The translations under genes and the position numbers were made by a program. A DNA stretch of 64,000 nt. Source: Peribacillus faecalis. Its GTDB lineage: Bacteria > Bacillota > Bacilli > Bacillales > DSM-1321. This document shows, piece after piece, positions 1 through 7,889 of the stretch; position 1 is the first letter of the stretch, and the number at the start of each line of letters is the position of its first letter. Location of the stretch: NCBI RefSeq assembly GCF_014712675.1, contig NZ_JACXSI010000045.1:1-64000 (forward strand), in the 5' to 3' direction. Under the pieces are notes generated by a model. The model was not told where the DNA came from. It did not search any database and was given only the letters and a program-made list of their open reading frames with translations.

Positions 1-147
1 AACGTGAAATCAAACGGTATATGACTTACTACAATCATTACAGATATCAATGGAAATTAAATAAGATGACCCCTGTACAATACAGAGATCATCTTAATCA
101 AGCAGCCTAAGCGTCCTTTTTTATAAATGTCCTTTACAAAGGGTACA
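1..147 (+). mobile_element. Right-end remnant of an IS3-family insertion sequence
   Basis: The window opens inside an IS3-type element. A transposase tail ends at 110. About 35 bases later the sequence TGTCCTTTACAAAGGGTACA (128-147) looks like a terminal inverted repeat ending in ACA, as IS3/IS150-group ends often do. The left end lies outside the window, so completeness and target duplication cannot be judged. Confidence 0.65.
3..110 (+). CDS. IS3-family transposase, C-terminal fragment (cut by window start)
   Basis: Thirty-five codons are open from the window edge to a TAA at 108-110. The peptide contains YYNHYRYQWKLNKMTPVQYR, the typical end of IS3/IS150-type OrfB (DDE, rve-fold) transposases, where the Y-N-x-x-R-x-Q-x-x-L-x-x-x-T-P motif follows the catalytic core. 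The catalytic residues are upstream of the window. The gene may be intact outside it. Identification is from family motif knowledge. Confidence 0.75.
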   Translation, partial: REIKRYMTYYNHYRYQWKLNKMTPVQYRDHLNQAA

Positions 148-174
148 TTTCATAATCGGGCATGCCTCTTTTAG

Positions 175-1974
175 TTACACATTAACTTTTTCACTCGTGA
201 CACCTTCTATAAAAGTCAGAATTCTTTTAGAAACAGCAATATGATTTTCTTTTTTTGATAATCCGTGACCTTCATCCTCTAACAGCATATATTCAACAGT
301 TCGTCCTTTTTGACGCAATGCCTGTACAATTTTTTCCGACTCTTCTTTCACTACTCGGGGATCGTTCGCGCCTTGGATAACAAGCATCGGTTTCGTCATC
401 CCCTCTAAATAAGTGATTGGCGAGAATTCAATCAGCTTTTCGCGGTCTTTTTCCGGATTTCCAACCCACTGATCCATAATTGGCTTCCAATCTTCCGGAA
501 CAGAATTGATGAATGAAAACAAATCTGATGGGCCGCAAATATCAACAACAGCACTGAAATATTCCGCATGACGACCGTGTAAAAGCAATGCCATATAACC
601 GCCATAGCTGCCGCCCATTAAAATGATTTCACCTTTTGAGGCATGCCCATTTTCTATCAGCCATTCTAAGCCGGCAATATTATCAAGTCGCGGACCATGC
701 CCCCAATCACCATCAACCATCTTCATAAACTTTAAACCGTAGCCTGTCGAGCCTCGGAAATTGGGTGCGAAAATGCTGTACCCTGCTTGCAGCAAGGCTT
801 GAACATCCGCATCAAATTCTTTTCTCTCAGCATACTGCGGACCGCCGTGCGGCATAAAGATTATTTTCCCTGCATCAACTTCTTGTTTCGCTTTATACAG
901 TAGCGCTTCAATTTCCAAACCATCAAAGGATGTGTATTTAACTACTTGCGGCTCTGCCAGTTCATCGGCACCGACGCCGGGCACTTTATAATTTGTTAAT
1001 GTAACCCATTCATCCCCAACTCTTTTATAAATGTTTTGCGGAGAAGTCGAGCTTTTTCCCAATAAATAAATAGCTCCTGATTTATGCGCAACTAACTGTA
1101 CAATCACCGAGCACGGGATCTCAAGCTGTTTCCAATCGCCATTTTGCAGATCATATTCATATAAAAAGTCCTCAACACCCTTTTCGCTGCTTACGTAAAG
1201 AAGTTGCATGTCTTTGTTGTAATACAAACTGTTGAAACTCTCATTATGCAATTCTTTTATTTTAGAAAAATTCTTCGTCTCTAAATCGAAAGATGCCAAG
1301 TATGTGAAGTCCGCATCATAATTCGTCAGCAAATACACTAGCGTGTCCGAAACAAACACAACATCACTGACTGTGTGCTGCGCTTCAGTTGGAGGTGTTA
1401 ACAAAATTCCCTCCTCCCCGCGCTTAGCAACAATTAAAGAATGTGTATTGGCAAAATGCTTATAATATAGAATAGTAGATTCATCCGGACTTAATGCAAT
1501 CACATACCCGGGTGCTTCTTTCCCTTCAACGATTAATTTTTCTTCTCCGGATTCCAAATCAATACAATAGCTGTTCAAAAATAGAGGATTGTCCTTAGAA
1601 GACGTATAGTACATCCTTTTTCCATCCTCAGATAAAATCGGATATGCATTACGGGTATTTTCCTGATAGACAACCTCCTTCATTGTGCCGCCTTGCAATG
1701 GAAGTGCGTATAGCTGCGAATTTTCATTGCCGTCGAAATCGAAACTGGCGATGATAAATCTTCCTTGTTCGTCATATTGCAAAGTTTGACAGCTTTGGTC
1801 AATAAACGTGAGAGGGTACGGAAATGTATTGGGCAGGTCCATTGCCCACAAGTTATATTTCCCATTTAAATTCGTACTGAAAACTAACTGTTTCTCGTCA
1901 GGACTAACAGCAAATCTTTGAACTCCATATGTACGTAAAAAGTTTTCCAAATCAGGTTGCGGAAATGTAAGCAT
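175..1974 (-). CDS. S9 family prolyl oligopeptidase-type serine peptidase
   Basis: A 599-residue protein with an N-terminal beta-propeller-like half (about 1-340, WD40/PD40-like blades) and a C-terminal alpha/beta-hydrolase peptidase domain (about 350-595). The nucleophile elbow GGSYGGYM places the catalytic serine at 456. GANDPRV supplies Asp538 and DEGHG supplies His570, so the triad is complete. No signal peptide is seen, so it is probably a cytosolic acylaminoacyl-peptidase or dipeptidyl-peptidase-like enzyme cleaving short peptides; the exact specificity cannot be read. The start follows a GGGAGTG ribosome site. It is a monocistronic gene next to an IS remnant but itself looks intact. 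Confidence 0.9.
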   Translation of the reverse strand: MLTFPQPDLENFLRTYGVQRFAVSPDEKQLVFSTNLNGKYNLWAMDLPNTFPYPLTFIDQSCQTLQYDEQGRFIIASFDFDGNENSQLYALPLQGGTMKEVVYQENTRNAYPILSEDGKRMYYTSSKDNPLFLNSYCIDLESGEEKLIVEGKEAPGYVIALSPDESTILYYKHFANTHSLIVAKRGEEGILLTPPTEAQHTVSDVVFVSDTLVYLLTNYDADFTYLASFDLETKNFSKIKELHNESFNSLYYNKDMQLLYVSSEKGVEDFLYEYDLQNGDWKQLEIPCSVIVQLVAHKSGAIYLLGKSSTSPQNIYKRVGDEWVTLTNYKVPGVGADELAEPQVVKYTSFDGLEIEALLYKAKQEVDAGKIIFMPHGGPQYAERKEFDADVQALLQAGYSIFAPNFRGSTGYGLKFMKMVDGDWGHGPRLDNIAGLEWLIENGHASKGEIILMGGSYGGYMALLLHGRHAEYFSAVVDICGPSDLFSFINSVPEDWKPIMDQWVGNPEKDREKLIEFSPITYLEGMTKPMLVIQGANDPRVVKEESEKIVQALRQKGRTVEYMLLEDEGHGLSKKENHIAVSKRILTFIEGVTSEKVNV

Positions 1975-2027
1975 TACAAAACACTCCCTTTATATATGAT
2001 AGAACTATTTTGCCAAATATTTCATGT

Positions 2028-2061
2028 CTTGTATTTTAAACCAGTATCTTTAAAATACAAG
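2028..2061 (-). terminator. 13-bp hairpin downstream of the small zinc-protein gene
   Basis: CTTGTATTTTAAA and TTTAAAATACAAG form a perfect 13-bp stem around an 8-base loop, just beyond the stop at 2075. A second short palindrome, GAGACAGTCTC, lies between. There is no long T run, so this is a weak or bidirectional terminator candidate between two minus-strand genes. Confidence 0.5.
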
Positions 2062-2074
2062 AGACAGTCTCTCG

Positions 2075-2332
2075 TTATTGCTGCTCCTTCCACTTCAAAT
2101 AAGCCTCTTTCATACAAATCCCGCATGGCCGGAACCCTGCAGCTTTGGCCGTCTGTTCATCCGCAAAAAATACCCGATGCTTAGCGTAATGCCCTTTTTC
2201 AAGATGTCGAAGAGCTGAAGGACAATCAAGCCGACCATATATTTTTAACTTTTTATGACCACCTATCGATCCATTACAATCACTTATATATTCTTTTCCT
2301 GATTCGTTGACTAATTTATATTGTTTTTTCAT
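2075..2332 (-). CDS. Stand-alone Ada-type zinc-binding domain protein
   Basis: An 85-residue protein that consists almost wholly of the metal-binding module found at the N terminus of the Ada methyl-phosphotriester repair protein. The fold is marked by DCxxA (DCPSAL), RVFFADE and AGFRPCGICM. It has cysteines at DC and at CGIC, although Ada itself uses four Cys ligands and only three to four candidates occur here. No methyltransferase or AraC domain follows. The family is annotated as Ada metal-binding domain protein and its function alone is unknown; DNA binding or repair-related sensing is inference. The start is ATG. Confidence 0.75.
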   Translation of the reverse strand: MKKQYKLVNESGKEYISDCNGSIGGHKKLKIYGRLDCPSALRHLEKGHYAKHRVFFADEQTAKAAGFRPCGICMKEAYLKWKEQQ

Positions 2333-2440
2333 TGTTTACCCTTCTCTTAAAACTAATCTTTCTGTCTTTACAACTGGAAACACCTCTTCTCTCCCCCTTT
2401 CACTGTGAAAAATTCCTCTTAATCCGAATGTGAAGACGAA

Positions 2441-2812
2441 CTATTCCTCAATCTTCTCTATATCAATTACATTAATCCGTGCCGGATAGGATTCCAAAAC
2501 TTCTTTATACCATATACGTACTTTGTCCCCGCTTTTAATGCCATTTATCATAATCTTAAAAGCGCTATTTTGCAAAATTGCATCACCGGGTATGCATCTT
2601 TCCGAATGCAAGATATAATCGTTTGTATAATTTATTGGCTCGGGTTTCTCACCTTGAACAAAATAAGCAGTTCCATTATTAAAAATGACATAGCCTACAT
2701 GCCCATGTTCATCTTTCAAATTCCAGCTGCTCAAAATATCATCAATTAAGAGAAAGCCAAACAAAACTACAGCCAGAATAAGCAGGCGTGAAAGTCGTTT
2801 TAACAACCTCAT
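2441..2812 (-). CDS. Hypothetical protein with an N-terminal membrane anchor
   Basis: A 123-residue protein not recognised as any family. Residues about 8-25 (LSRLLILAVVLFGFLL) form one hydrophobic helix after a basic start (MRLLKRLSR), giving a signal-anchor or uncleaved signal. The rest is a small polar, beta-rich domain predicted to lie outside the membrane. It contains no lipobox or catalytic motif that I can identify. The start is supported by a GAGGTG site. It stands alone between the Ada-type gene and the DUF2087 regulator. Function unknown. Confidence 0.65.
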   Translation of the reverse strand: MRLLKRLSRLLILAVVLFGFLLIDDILSSWNLKDEHGHVGYVIFNNGTAYFVQGEKPEPINYTNDYILHSERCIPGDAILQNSAFKIMINGIKSGDKVRIWYKEVLESYPARINVIDIEKIEE

Positions 2813-2955
2813 TTAAAAACACCTCGTCACCACCATTTTTCTCTATTATACAATCCAATTAATGGAATATGATACACTAAAACTAGCCTGTGAAAGGTAA
2901 GGAAAACCTATTCTTTGAAAATCAACCGCCATCATTTTTGCTGTCCGTAAAAAGT

Positions 2956-2986
2956 AAAGAGGTGCTTATAATTCGCACCTCTTTTT
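2956..2986 (-). terminator. Rho-independent terminator of the DUF2087 gene
   Basis: AAAGAGGTGC and GCACCTCTTTTT form a 10-bp stem with flanking A and T runs immediately after the stop codon at 2991. The symmetry would let it work in either direction. Confidence 0.8.
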
Positions 2987-2990
2987 GTCA

Positions 2991-3752
2991 TCACTTCACC
3001 CAATACTCCGTACAATCTTTGCTGCGCTCCATAAATCCGTATTCAATTAAATAGCGTCTGATTGTCGCAAAATCATGATAAATCGATTTCAGCACATCAT
3101 TAATTTCTTTCTCTGAATACTTTTTATTACGGTCAAATCGGGGCAAAATATGTTGCAGCACAATGATTTTCCTTTTTTCCTTACTCGGGAAAGTCGAAAG
3201 CATTCCATTTAACCCATCTTTAAAATAAGTCGCCAATACTTTTTCTTTTTCCTCAATCGTAATCGCATAGCGTTCGTCCACCATCTTCGCTCCTTTATGA
3301 ATGGAAATTAAAGCATCATTCTTCTTTTCTTCCCTTGAATTTTTCAAAAGCGTCATGATTGTTAAATATATTTTAGCTTGCTTTTCTTTTTCCTTAAATT
3401 TAAACCGATGATTCCGGATTGTCGACGTACTGCCGCCATTCAGCTCTTTGACGATTTCTTGATCACTGAGACCGTTTTTGAACAACTGAAGCAATTCCCT
3501 TTGATGCTCCGACAAGCCCGTATATTTCTTATCCATATTCAGCATGTAATCGAACATTGATCCATGAACTGCCTCTACGTGGCGCGCTGCCGCTTTCTTC
3601 GCTTCATAAAGTATGCCGTCTTGCTGATAAATGACGCCATTCTCAAATCGGACATCGCATAGAAGACAAATATACTCATCCAGCTTTTCATCATAAACAT
3701 AACCGGTTGCAAGCTCTTCCACCGATGCATCCCAAAATCGATCCTTCTCCAT
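2991..3752 (-). CDS. DUF2087 domain transcriptional regulator
   Basis: A 253-residue protein in three parts: an N-terminal region with a CxxC-type finger-like segment (CLLCDVRF and a later HVEAVH), a LuxR-type helix-turn-helix near residues 105-150 (LSEHQRELLQLFKNGLSDQEI), and a C-terminal DUF2087 domain (about 185-253) ending in the conserved IRRYLIEYGFMERSKDCTEYWV segment (22 residues, summarised: R-R-Y-L-I-E-Y-G then D and Y-W). DUF2087 proteins are annotated as transcriptional regulators; the target is unknown. I prefer the ATG at 3752, because a GGAAGG site sits about 11 bases upstream. An in-frame TTG at 3764 would be only one base from that site. Confidence 0.8.
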   Translation of the reverse strand: MEKDRFWDASVEELATGYVYDEKLDEYICLLCDVRFENGVIYQQDGILYEAKKAAARHVEAVHGSMFDYMLNMDKKYTGLSEHQRELLQLFKNGLSDQEIVKELNGGSTSTIRNHRFKFKEKEKQAKIYLTIMTLLKNSREEKKNDALISIHKGAKMVDERYAITIEEKEKVLATYFKDGLNGMLSTFPSKEKRKIIVLQHILPRFDRNKKYSEKEINDVLKSIYHDFATIRRYLIEYGFMERSKDCTEYWVK

Positions 3753-3835
3753 AAAAACAAACAACCTTCCTATTTGTTTATAATATATATAAACATTATA
3801 TATATTTGTCCTTTTTCTTTCAATTCAGAATATAA

Positions 3836-3868
3836 AAAACGAAGACCCAATTTCCGGATCTTCGTTTC
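3836..3868 (-). terminator. Terminator downstream of the DUF35 gene
   Basis: AAACGAAGAcCC and GGaTCTTCGTTT form a stem with an internal mismatch, followed on the minus strand by a T-rich stretch. It lies 25 bases after the stop of the OB-fold gene. Confidence 0.7.
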
Positions 3869-3892
3869 AACTAAACCGATTTGACTAAATCA

Positions 3893-4285
3893 TCAAACCT
3901 CAATTGAAGACACCTTAAATGCTAAAACCGGTAAATTCATTACCTCAATAATATCTGCCTCTACATCGACAGGTCCTATCTCAAAATAATCATTCAGCTC
4001 TTCCGGAGTAATGCCAACATTCGTGATAATAGCTTCAACGATGACACCTTCTTCTAGTTTGATATGGCCATATGCATACGGCGCCAATTCATCAAATCGC
4101 GGATTAGGCGTGGGTGTCATACCGTGCGAGACAAACAGCAATTTGCCTCTGCCTGTCAGGACAAACCAATCTTGATCATCACTTCCGCAATATTCGCATC
4201 TTGTCGTCGGAGGAAAAGTGATTTTTCTGCAACGATGGCATCTCTTGCCTACGATTTTGCCGTCTTTTAAATAGTCATAGTACAT
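3893..4285 (-). CDS. Zn-ribbon OB-fold protein (DUF35), thiolase partner
   Basis: A 130-residue protein with an N-terminal rubredoxin-like zinc ribbon (CHRC at about 16-19, CEYC at about 30-33) and a C-terminal OB-fold. This is the DUF35 architecture that partners acyl-CoA thiolases or steroid-type acyl-CoA hydratases and binds the CoA portion. The upstream neighbour, 22 bases away, is a thiolase gene, which matches the usual pairing, but that gene is broken here. The ATG at 4285 has no good ribosome site. An ATT codon at about 4303, seven bases after a run of six G, could be the true start of the phrase AESIVKMYYDYLKDGK. The ORF is intact, so it may be outliving its partner. Confidence 0.8.
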   Translation of the reverse strand: MYYDYLKDGKIVGKRCHRCRKITFPPTTRCEYCGSDDQDWFVLTGRGKLLFVSHGMTPTPNPRFDELAPYAYGHIKLEEGVIVEAIITNVGITPEELNDYFEIGPVDVEADIIEVMNLPVLAFKVSSIEV

Positions 4286-4307
4286 CTTGACAATAGATTC
4301 CGCAATT

Positions 4308-5520
4308 TCACATCCCCCCTTTCAACACTAAGACGGTGCTGATCATTGCGTACCCGTGCGAATGCAGCAATGCAATTTCCGGTACTTTCGGAATTGTTTT
4401 GCACCAGCGTAGCCCCTCATCTGATTGACTGCCTCATATGTATCCGATCCGGCGCTTGCCGCACAAGCATCACCAAAAGCATGTCGGCCGCCATGTGTAT
4501 TCATCGGACGAGAGCCATCAAAACGCAATTCCCCCTCCTCAGCCAGCTTCAAGCCTTGACCTGCAGGCAAATAGCCGCAAAGCTCAGCAGAACAGATGGC
4601 AGAAATGTGAGAGCAGGCAATACAAATAACCGACATCTTCAATCGAAATGCCGGACATACTATATGCTTTTGCAAAAGCCGAAACATCGGAGGGCCAAAT
4701 GGTCGGATCCTCCCGATACCAAGGTAGGTCACCAACGGAAATACCCCATCCCATCAGTTCGATTGGTGTGCCGGAGTACTCCTTCGCACCGTCGTGATTG
4801 CTTAAAACCATTGCCGTCGCTCCATCACACGCTGTAATAACACTGCGCAAACGTGTCGGCCAAGCTAAGAATGGATTGTAGGCAGATTTCCAAAATTCCA
4901 TAAAATCTTTGTAGCCGAGCCGCTCTGCTTCATTCTCCAATGTTTCTTGAATCAATGCTTTTGGTGTCAGTGATGCATGCAGGCGGAATGTTCGGCAAAC
5001 TTCCATCATACCGCGGTCATATTCCTCAATGAAATAACCATATTTACGGCTATACCCTAAATCAAGAAAAGCATCGTATATCGGAAGCATGTCAAACCCT
5101 TGCTGCACCGCATACGGCTGATTGACAGCAAAGTCCGTCCATAATCTTATATTTTCCGGTGTCATAGGAATTCGATTAATCTGACTTCTCCCTTTTACGC
5201 TGCTTTGTGTTACCTCCAATCCGACAACAAGCACTTTTTTACAAACACCCGATGCAATTTGGGCTGCCGCTAATGTCGCCCCTACATTTGTCGAGGCGCA
5301 AGCTGTGCTGATTTGCACACCTGCCTTCATTTCTGTACCAAGCCATTTAGATAGCTGTGTATAAAGACTGCCCATATTTATGCTTTGCGGCATATGATTG
5401 CCGATGATAAACATATCAATCATCTTTCGGATCAGTATGCGCATCATTGAGTGCTTCCTTCACCGCTATTGCAGCCAACCCGAACAAACCATCTACTAAA
5501 GTTTTTACCCTCTGGACATG
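4308..5520 (-). pseudogene. Decayed SCP2-type thiolase (at least three frame breaks)
   Basis: Thiolase-family sequence is spread over all three minus frames. The segment FGLAAIAVKEALNDAH (about 5490-5430) is out of frame with the main block, which runs about 5430-4625. That block carries the catalytic Cys region ISTACAST and IASGVCKKVLVVG. The C-terminal block (SAELCGYLPAGQG to MNTHGGRHAFGDA and YEAVNQMRGYAGA) is in another frame, and the final KVPEIALLHSHGYAMISTVL is in a third, ending at 4308. One extra G near 5425 would explain the first break. The first 25 or so residues of a normal thiolase are absent. GGRHAFG keeps the His. Read as one gene it is inactivated, unless the breaks are assembly errors. 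Confidence 0.8.
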
Positions 5521-5530
5521 TTTGATAAAC

Positions 5531-5576
5531 AAAAAAGCCGTCCGCTCTCGCATTATGGCGAAAAGCAAACAGCTTC
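5531..5576 (-). terminator. Terminator of the SRAP gene
   Basis: On the minus strand AAGCTGTTTGC pairs with GCGGACGGCTT (with G-U pairs) over 11 bp and is followed by TTTTTTGT. It begins at the stop codon of the SRAP gene. Confidence 0.75.
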
Positions 5577-6251
5577 TTATCCAATTCGTTTTAAAAGATC
5601 CGGATTATTTTGCTTCGGCGAATTGACTGCTGCAGATACTTCATATGCCTCCATAAGCTGCTCGTCATAAGGCTTCAACAGACGGTCTAATTCAGCAGCA
5701 TTATGTACAGCCGGATTCAACCACTCCGATTCAAGTTCTTTCGGCAAAATTACCGGCATCCGGTCGTGAATTGGTGCGACAATTCCATTGGCACCCGTCG
5801 TTATAATCGTGCACGTATACAGCTTAGTGCCTTGCGGTGATGTCCATGCTTCCCATAGGCCTGCCATCGCAAAAAGGTCGTCCGATTTAAGCTTAATTCG
5901 CATTGGAATTTTGATGTCGCCATTGCGCTTCCATTCGTAAAAGGAATCGGAAATGATTAAACAGCGGCGGTTTTGATAAGCTTTGCGAAAGCTTGGCTTG
6001 TCAGTCAGCGATTCTGCTCTCGCATTAATGAGCTTATAGCCGATTTTCTCATCCTTCGCCCAAGCCGGCACCAGTCCCCACTTCAAATACCCTAATCGAT
6101 TAACGGAACCATCATTAATAACGGAAAGGACCCGCTGCGATGGAGCGATATTATAGCTCTGAATATATTCATCTTCCGTGATCCCCGCTTCAATATGAAA
6201 CCGATTAATGATATCCTCATATTTCGTAAACAAAGTATATCTTCCGCACAT
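5577..6251 (-). CDS. SRAP-domain protein (YedK/HMCES family)
   Basis: A 224-residue SOS-response-associated peptidase family protein. The mature N terminus must be Cys2, which forms a thiazolidine crosslink with abasic sites in single-stranded DNA and shields them. The sequence MCGRYTLF at the chosen start provides exactly this, and an AGGTGG site lies just upstream. A longer in-frame start would bury Cys2 and is rejected. Other family marks are NIAPSQRV, the NARAE motif with the catalytic Glu, SFYEW, and the active-site His in PIHDRMPVIL. It is single-copy, flanked by the thiolase pseudogene and divergent rluF. No LexA box was identified upstream. Confidence 0.93.
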   Translation of the reverse strand: MCGRYTLFTKYEDIINRFHIEAGITEDEYIQSYNIAPSQRVLSVINDGSVNRLGYLKWGLVPAWAKDEKIGYKLINARAESLTDKPSFRKAYQNRRCLIISDSFYEWKRNGDIKIPMRIKLKSDDLFAMAGLWEAWTSPQGTKLYTCTIITTGANGIVAPIHDRMPVILPKELESEWLNPAVHNAAELDRLLKPYDEQLMEAYEVSAAVNSPKQNNPDLLKRIG

Positions 6252-6397
6252 ATGCTCCACCTCTCTAGTAAAAAGTTTACCCAAATATAATAGTCTCTAA
6301 ATGCTTTTAGCCTGTCCCTCTTGAATATAGCATAGCTTTTACGTTATCTTATTAGAAGAAAACGATAATCCAAATTTAAAAACAGCAGGTGTTATTT

Positions 6398-7102
6398 TTG
6401 AGAATTAATAAATTTATTAGTGAAACAGGTTTCACGTCCCGACGGGGAGCCGATAAATTGATCACAGAAGGCCGTGTAACGATCAATGGCGTCGTTGCAG
6501 AACTGGGAAGCCAAGCGGAAAACGGGGACGTCGTGTGCGTTGACGGCAAACCGATTTCGAAAAAGCATGAAAATGTGTATATCGCATTGAACAAGCCAGT
6601 CGGCATCACAAGCACAACAGAACGTCATATTAAAGGCAATATTGTCGATTTCGTCAATCATCCGCTTCGTATTTTTCATATTGGACGATTGGATAAAGAT
6701 TCAGACGGATTGATTTTGCTGACGAATGACGGCGATATCGTCAATGAAATTTTGCGTGCCGAAAACAAACATGAGAAGGAATATATCGTCACAGTCGATA
6801 AGCCGATCACGCAAGAATTCCTGAAAAAGATGGCATCCGGGGTTGAAATTTTAGATACGAAAACACTTCCTTGCAAAGTGAAACAAGTTTCAAAAAATGT
6901 CTTTAACATCACACTGATGCAAGGCTTGAATCGCCAAATTCGCCGCATGTGTGCAGCACTCGGCTATGAGGTTAGAGCATTAAGACGTATTCGCATTATG
7001 AACATTCATCTGGGCAACTTGAAGACCGGTGAATGGCGCGATTTGACGGACGCTGAGCTGAAACAATTATTTAATGATTTAAACTATACACCAAGAAGTT
7101 AA
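6398..7102 (+). CDS. rluF: 23S rRNA pseudouridine synthase RluF
   Basis: A 234-residue enzyme of the RsuA/RluB/E/F group that converts a 23S rRNA uridine (position 2604 in E. coli numbering) to pseudouridine. An S4 RNA-binding domain fills about residues 1-60 ([21 protein letters not shown]), followed by the catalytic domain with [17 protein letters not shown] containing the catalytic Asp, and [12 protein letters not shown] choose the TTG at 6398, six bases after AGGTG, because it gives the canonical MRINKF start. The GTG at 6389 lies inside that ribosome site. Stand-alone gene, divergent from the SRAP gene. Confidence 0.93.
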   Translation: MRINKFISETGFTSRRGADKLITEGRVTINGVVAELGSQAENGDVVCVDGKPISKKHENVYIALNKPVGITSTTERHIKGNIVDFVNHPLRIFHIGRLDKDSDGLILLTNDGDIVNEILRAENKHEKEYIVTVDKPITQEFLKKMASGVEILDTKTLPCKVKQVSKNVFNITLMQGLNRQIRRMCAALGYEVRALRRIRIMNIHLGNLKTGEWRDLTDAELKQLFNDLNYTPRS

Positions 7103-7110
7103 ACTGTGTG

Positions 7111-7133
7111 GCTGTCCAGATTTTCTGGACAGC
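7111..7133. terminator. Bidirectional terminator between convergent rluF and crp-like genes
   Basis: GCTGTCCAG and CTGGACAGC form a 9-bp stem with a six-base loop. It sits between the stops at 7102 and 7138. No long T run is present. Confidence 0.6.
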
Positions 7134-7137
7134 TCTC

Positions 7138-7809
7138 CTATTTTGCATAAATCGTTGTCGCCAGCTCCTGTAACGCTTCTTTATTCTTAATCAAAAATCC
7201 ACGCCCCTGCTTCTCGATATACCCCGCTTCAATAAACTGCGCAAACACATGCAATAAATGCCGGTATGATACCCCTAAATACTCGCAAATCTCAGTATGT
7301 TTTTCCTTATAAAAATCATCATCAGCCGATAGCAACAGAAACTCCGCTAACCGATTTTCTAATGGGTAAGCAAGACTTTGCGTATATTTTGCTGCCATCA
7401 CCATTTCCTTTTTACTTAACGAAATACACAAATGCTTTAAAAACGCCGGATCATTCAAAAGCTGTTCCTTACAAGCATGAACCGGTACTGCAAAACAAAC
7501 TGTTTTCGCCGACGTTTGAATGCCCTTCGTATAATAAGCCTCATTCAACAGCTCCATTTCGCCAATAAACGTGCCCGGCTGGATGAAATGAATAAGAGAA
7601 ACTTTTCCGTTCGCATGCGTTAAATAAATTTTTGCCTTCCCCTCGACCATGTAATATAAATATTCCGGATACGAACCTTCTTTCAAAATAAACTCGCCAC
7701 GCTCAAATACTTGCACTTGAATATGATCGGCAATCGGAAATGAAAATAACGACTGAAAAGCATGATTTCCTAAATAAGCAGAGCGTTTCGGCTCCAAAAC
7801 AATATGCAT
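7138..7809 (-). CDS. Crp/Fnr-family transcriptional regulator (YeiL-like)
   Basis: A 223-residue regulator with an N-terminal cyclic-nucleotide-binding-type beta-barrel (about 20-125, including GEFILKEGSYPEYLYYMVEGKA in part and FIGEMELLN) and a C-terminal helix-turn-helix (about 150-210: LAEFLLLS, CEYLGVSYRHLLHVFAQF). The cAMP-binding arginine motif is not preserved, so the ligand is unknown. The ATG at 7809 has a GGAGGG site. It is divergent from an MFS transporter, and a perfect palindrome lies between them, so local control of that transporter and of itself is the likely role. E. coli YeiL is a similar protein by overall design. Confidence 0.85.
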   Translation of the reverse strand: MHIVLEPKRSAYLGNHAFQSLFSFPIADHIQVQVFERGEFILKEGSYPEYLYYMVEGKAKIYLTHANGKVSLIHFIQPGTFIGEMELLNEAYYTKGIQTSAKTVCFAVPVHACKEQLLNDPAFLKHLCISLSKKEMVMAAKYTQSLAYPLENRLAEFLLLSADDDFYKEKHTEICEYLGVSYRHLLHVFAQFIEAGYIEKQGRGFLIKNKEALQELATTIYAK

Positions 7810-7824
7810 ATTTTCCCTCCGAAC

Positions 7825-7840
7825 TATGAGATATCTCATA
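7825..7840. promoter_or_regulatory. Perfect 16-bp palindrome, likely operator of the Crp-like regulator
   Basis: TATGAGATATCTCATA is an exact inverted repeat centred 24 bases upstream of the regulator start and about 57 bases upstream of the transporter start. Crp/Fnr dimers bind such two-fold sites. It is placed to control both divergent genes. The assignment to this regulator is inference. Confidence 0.6.
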
Positions 7841-7889
7841 TTATTGTAAATAATTCCGTGCTACTATGCAATGAGATGGAGGGATTAAC

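Noticed and set aside
4346-4837. A 163-codon plus-strand reading frame inside the thiolase region
   Set aside because: It is antisense to recognisable thiolase sequence in three minus frames, has no ribosome site and an unlikely Cys/Arg/His-rich composition.
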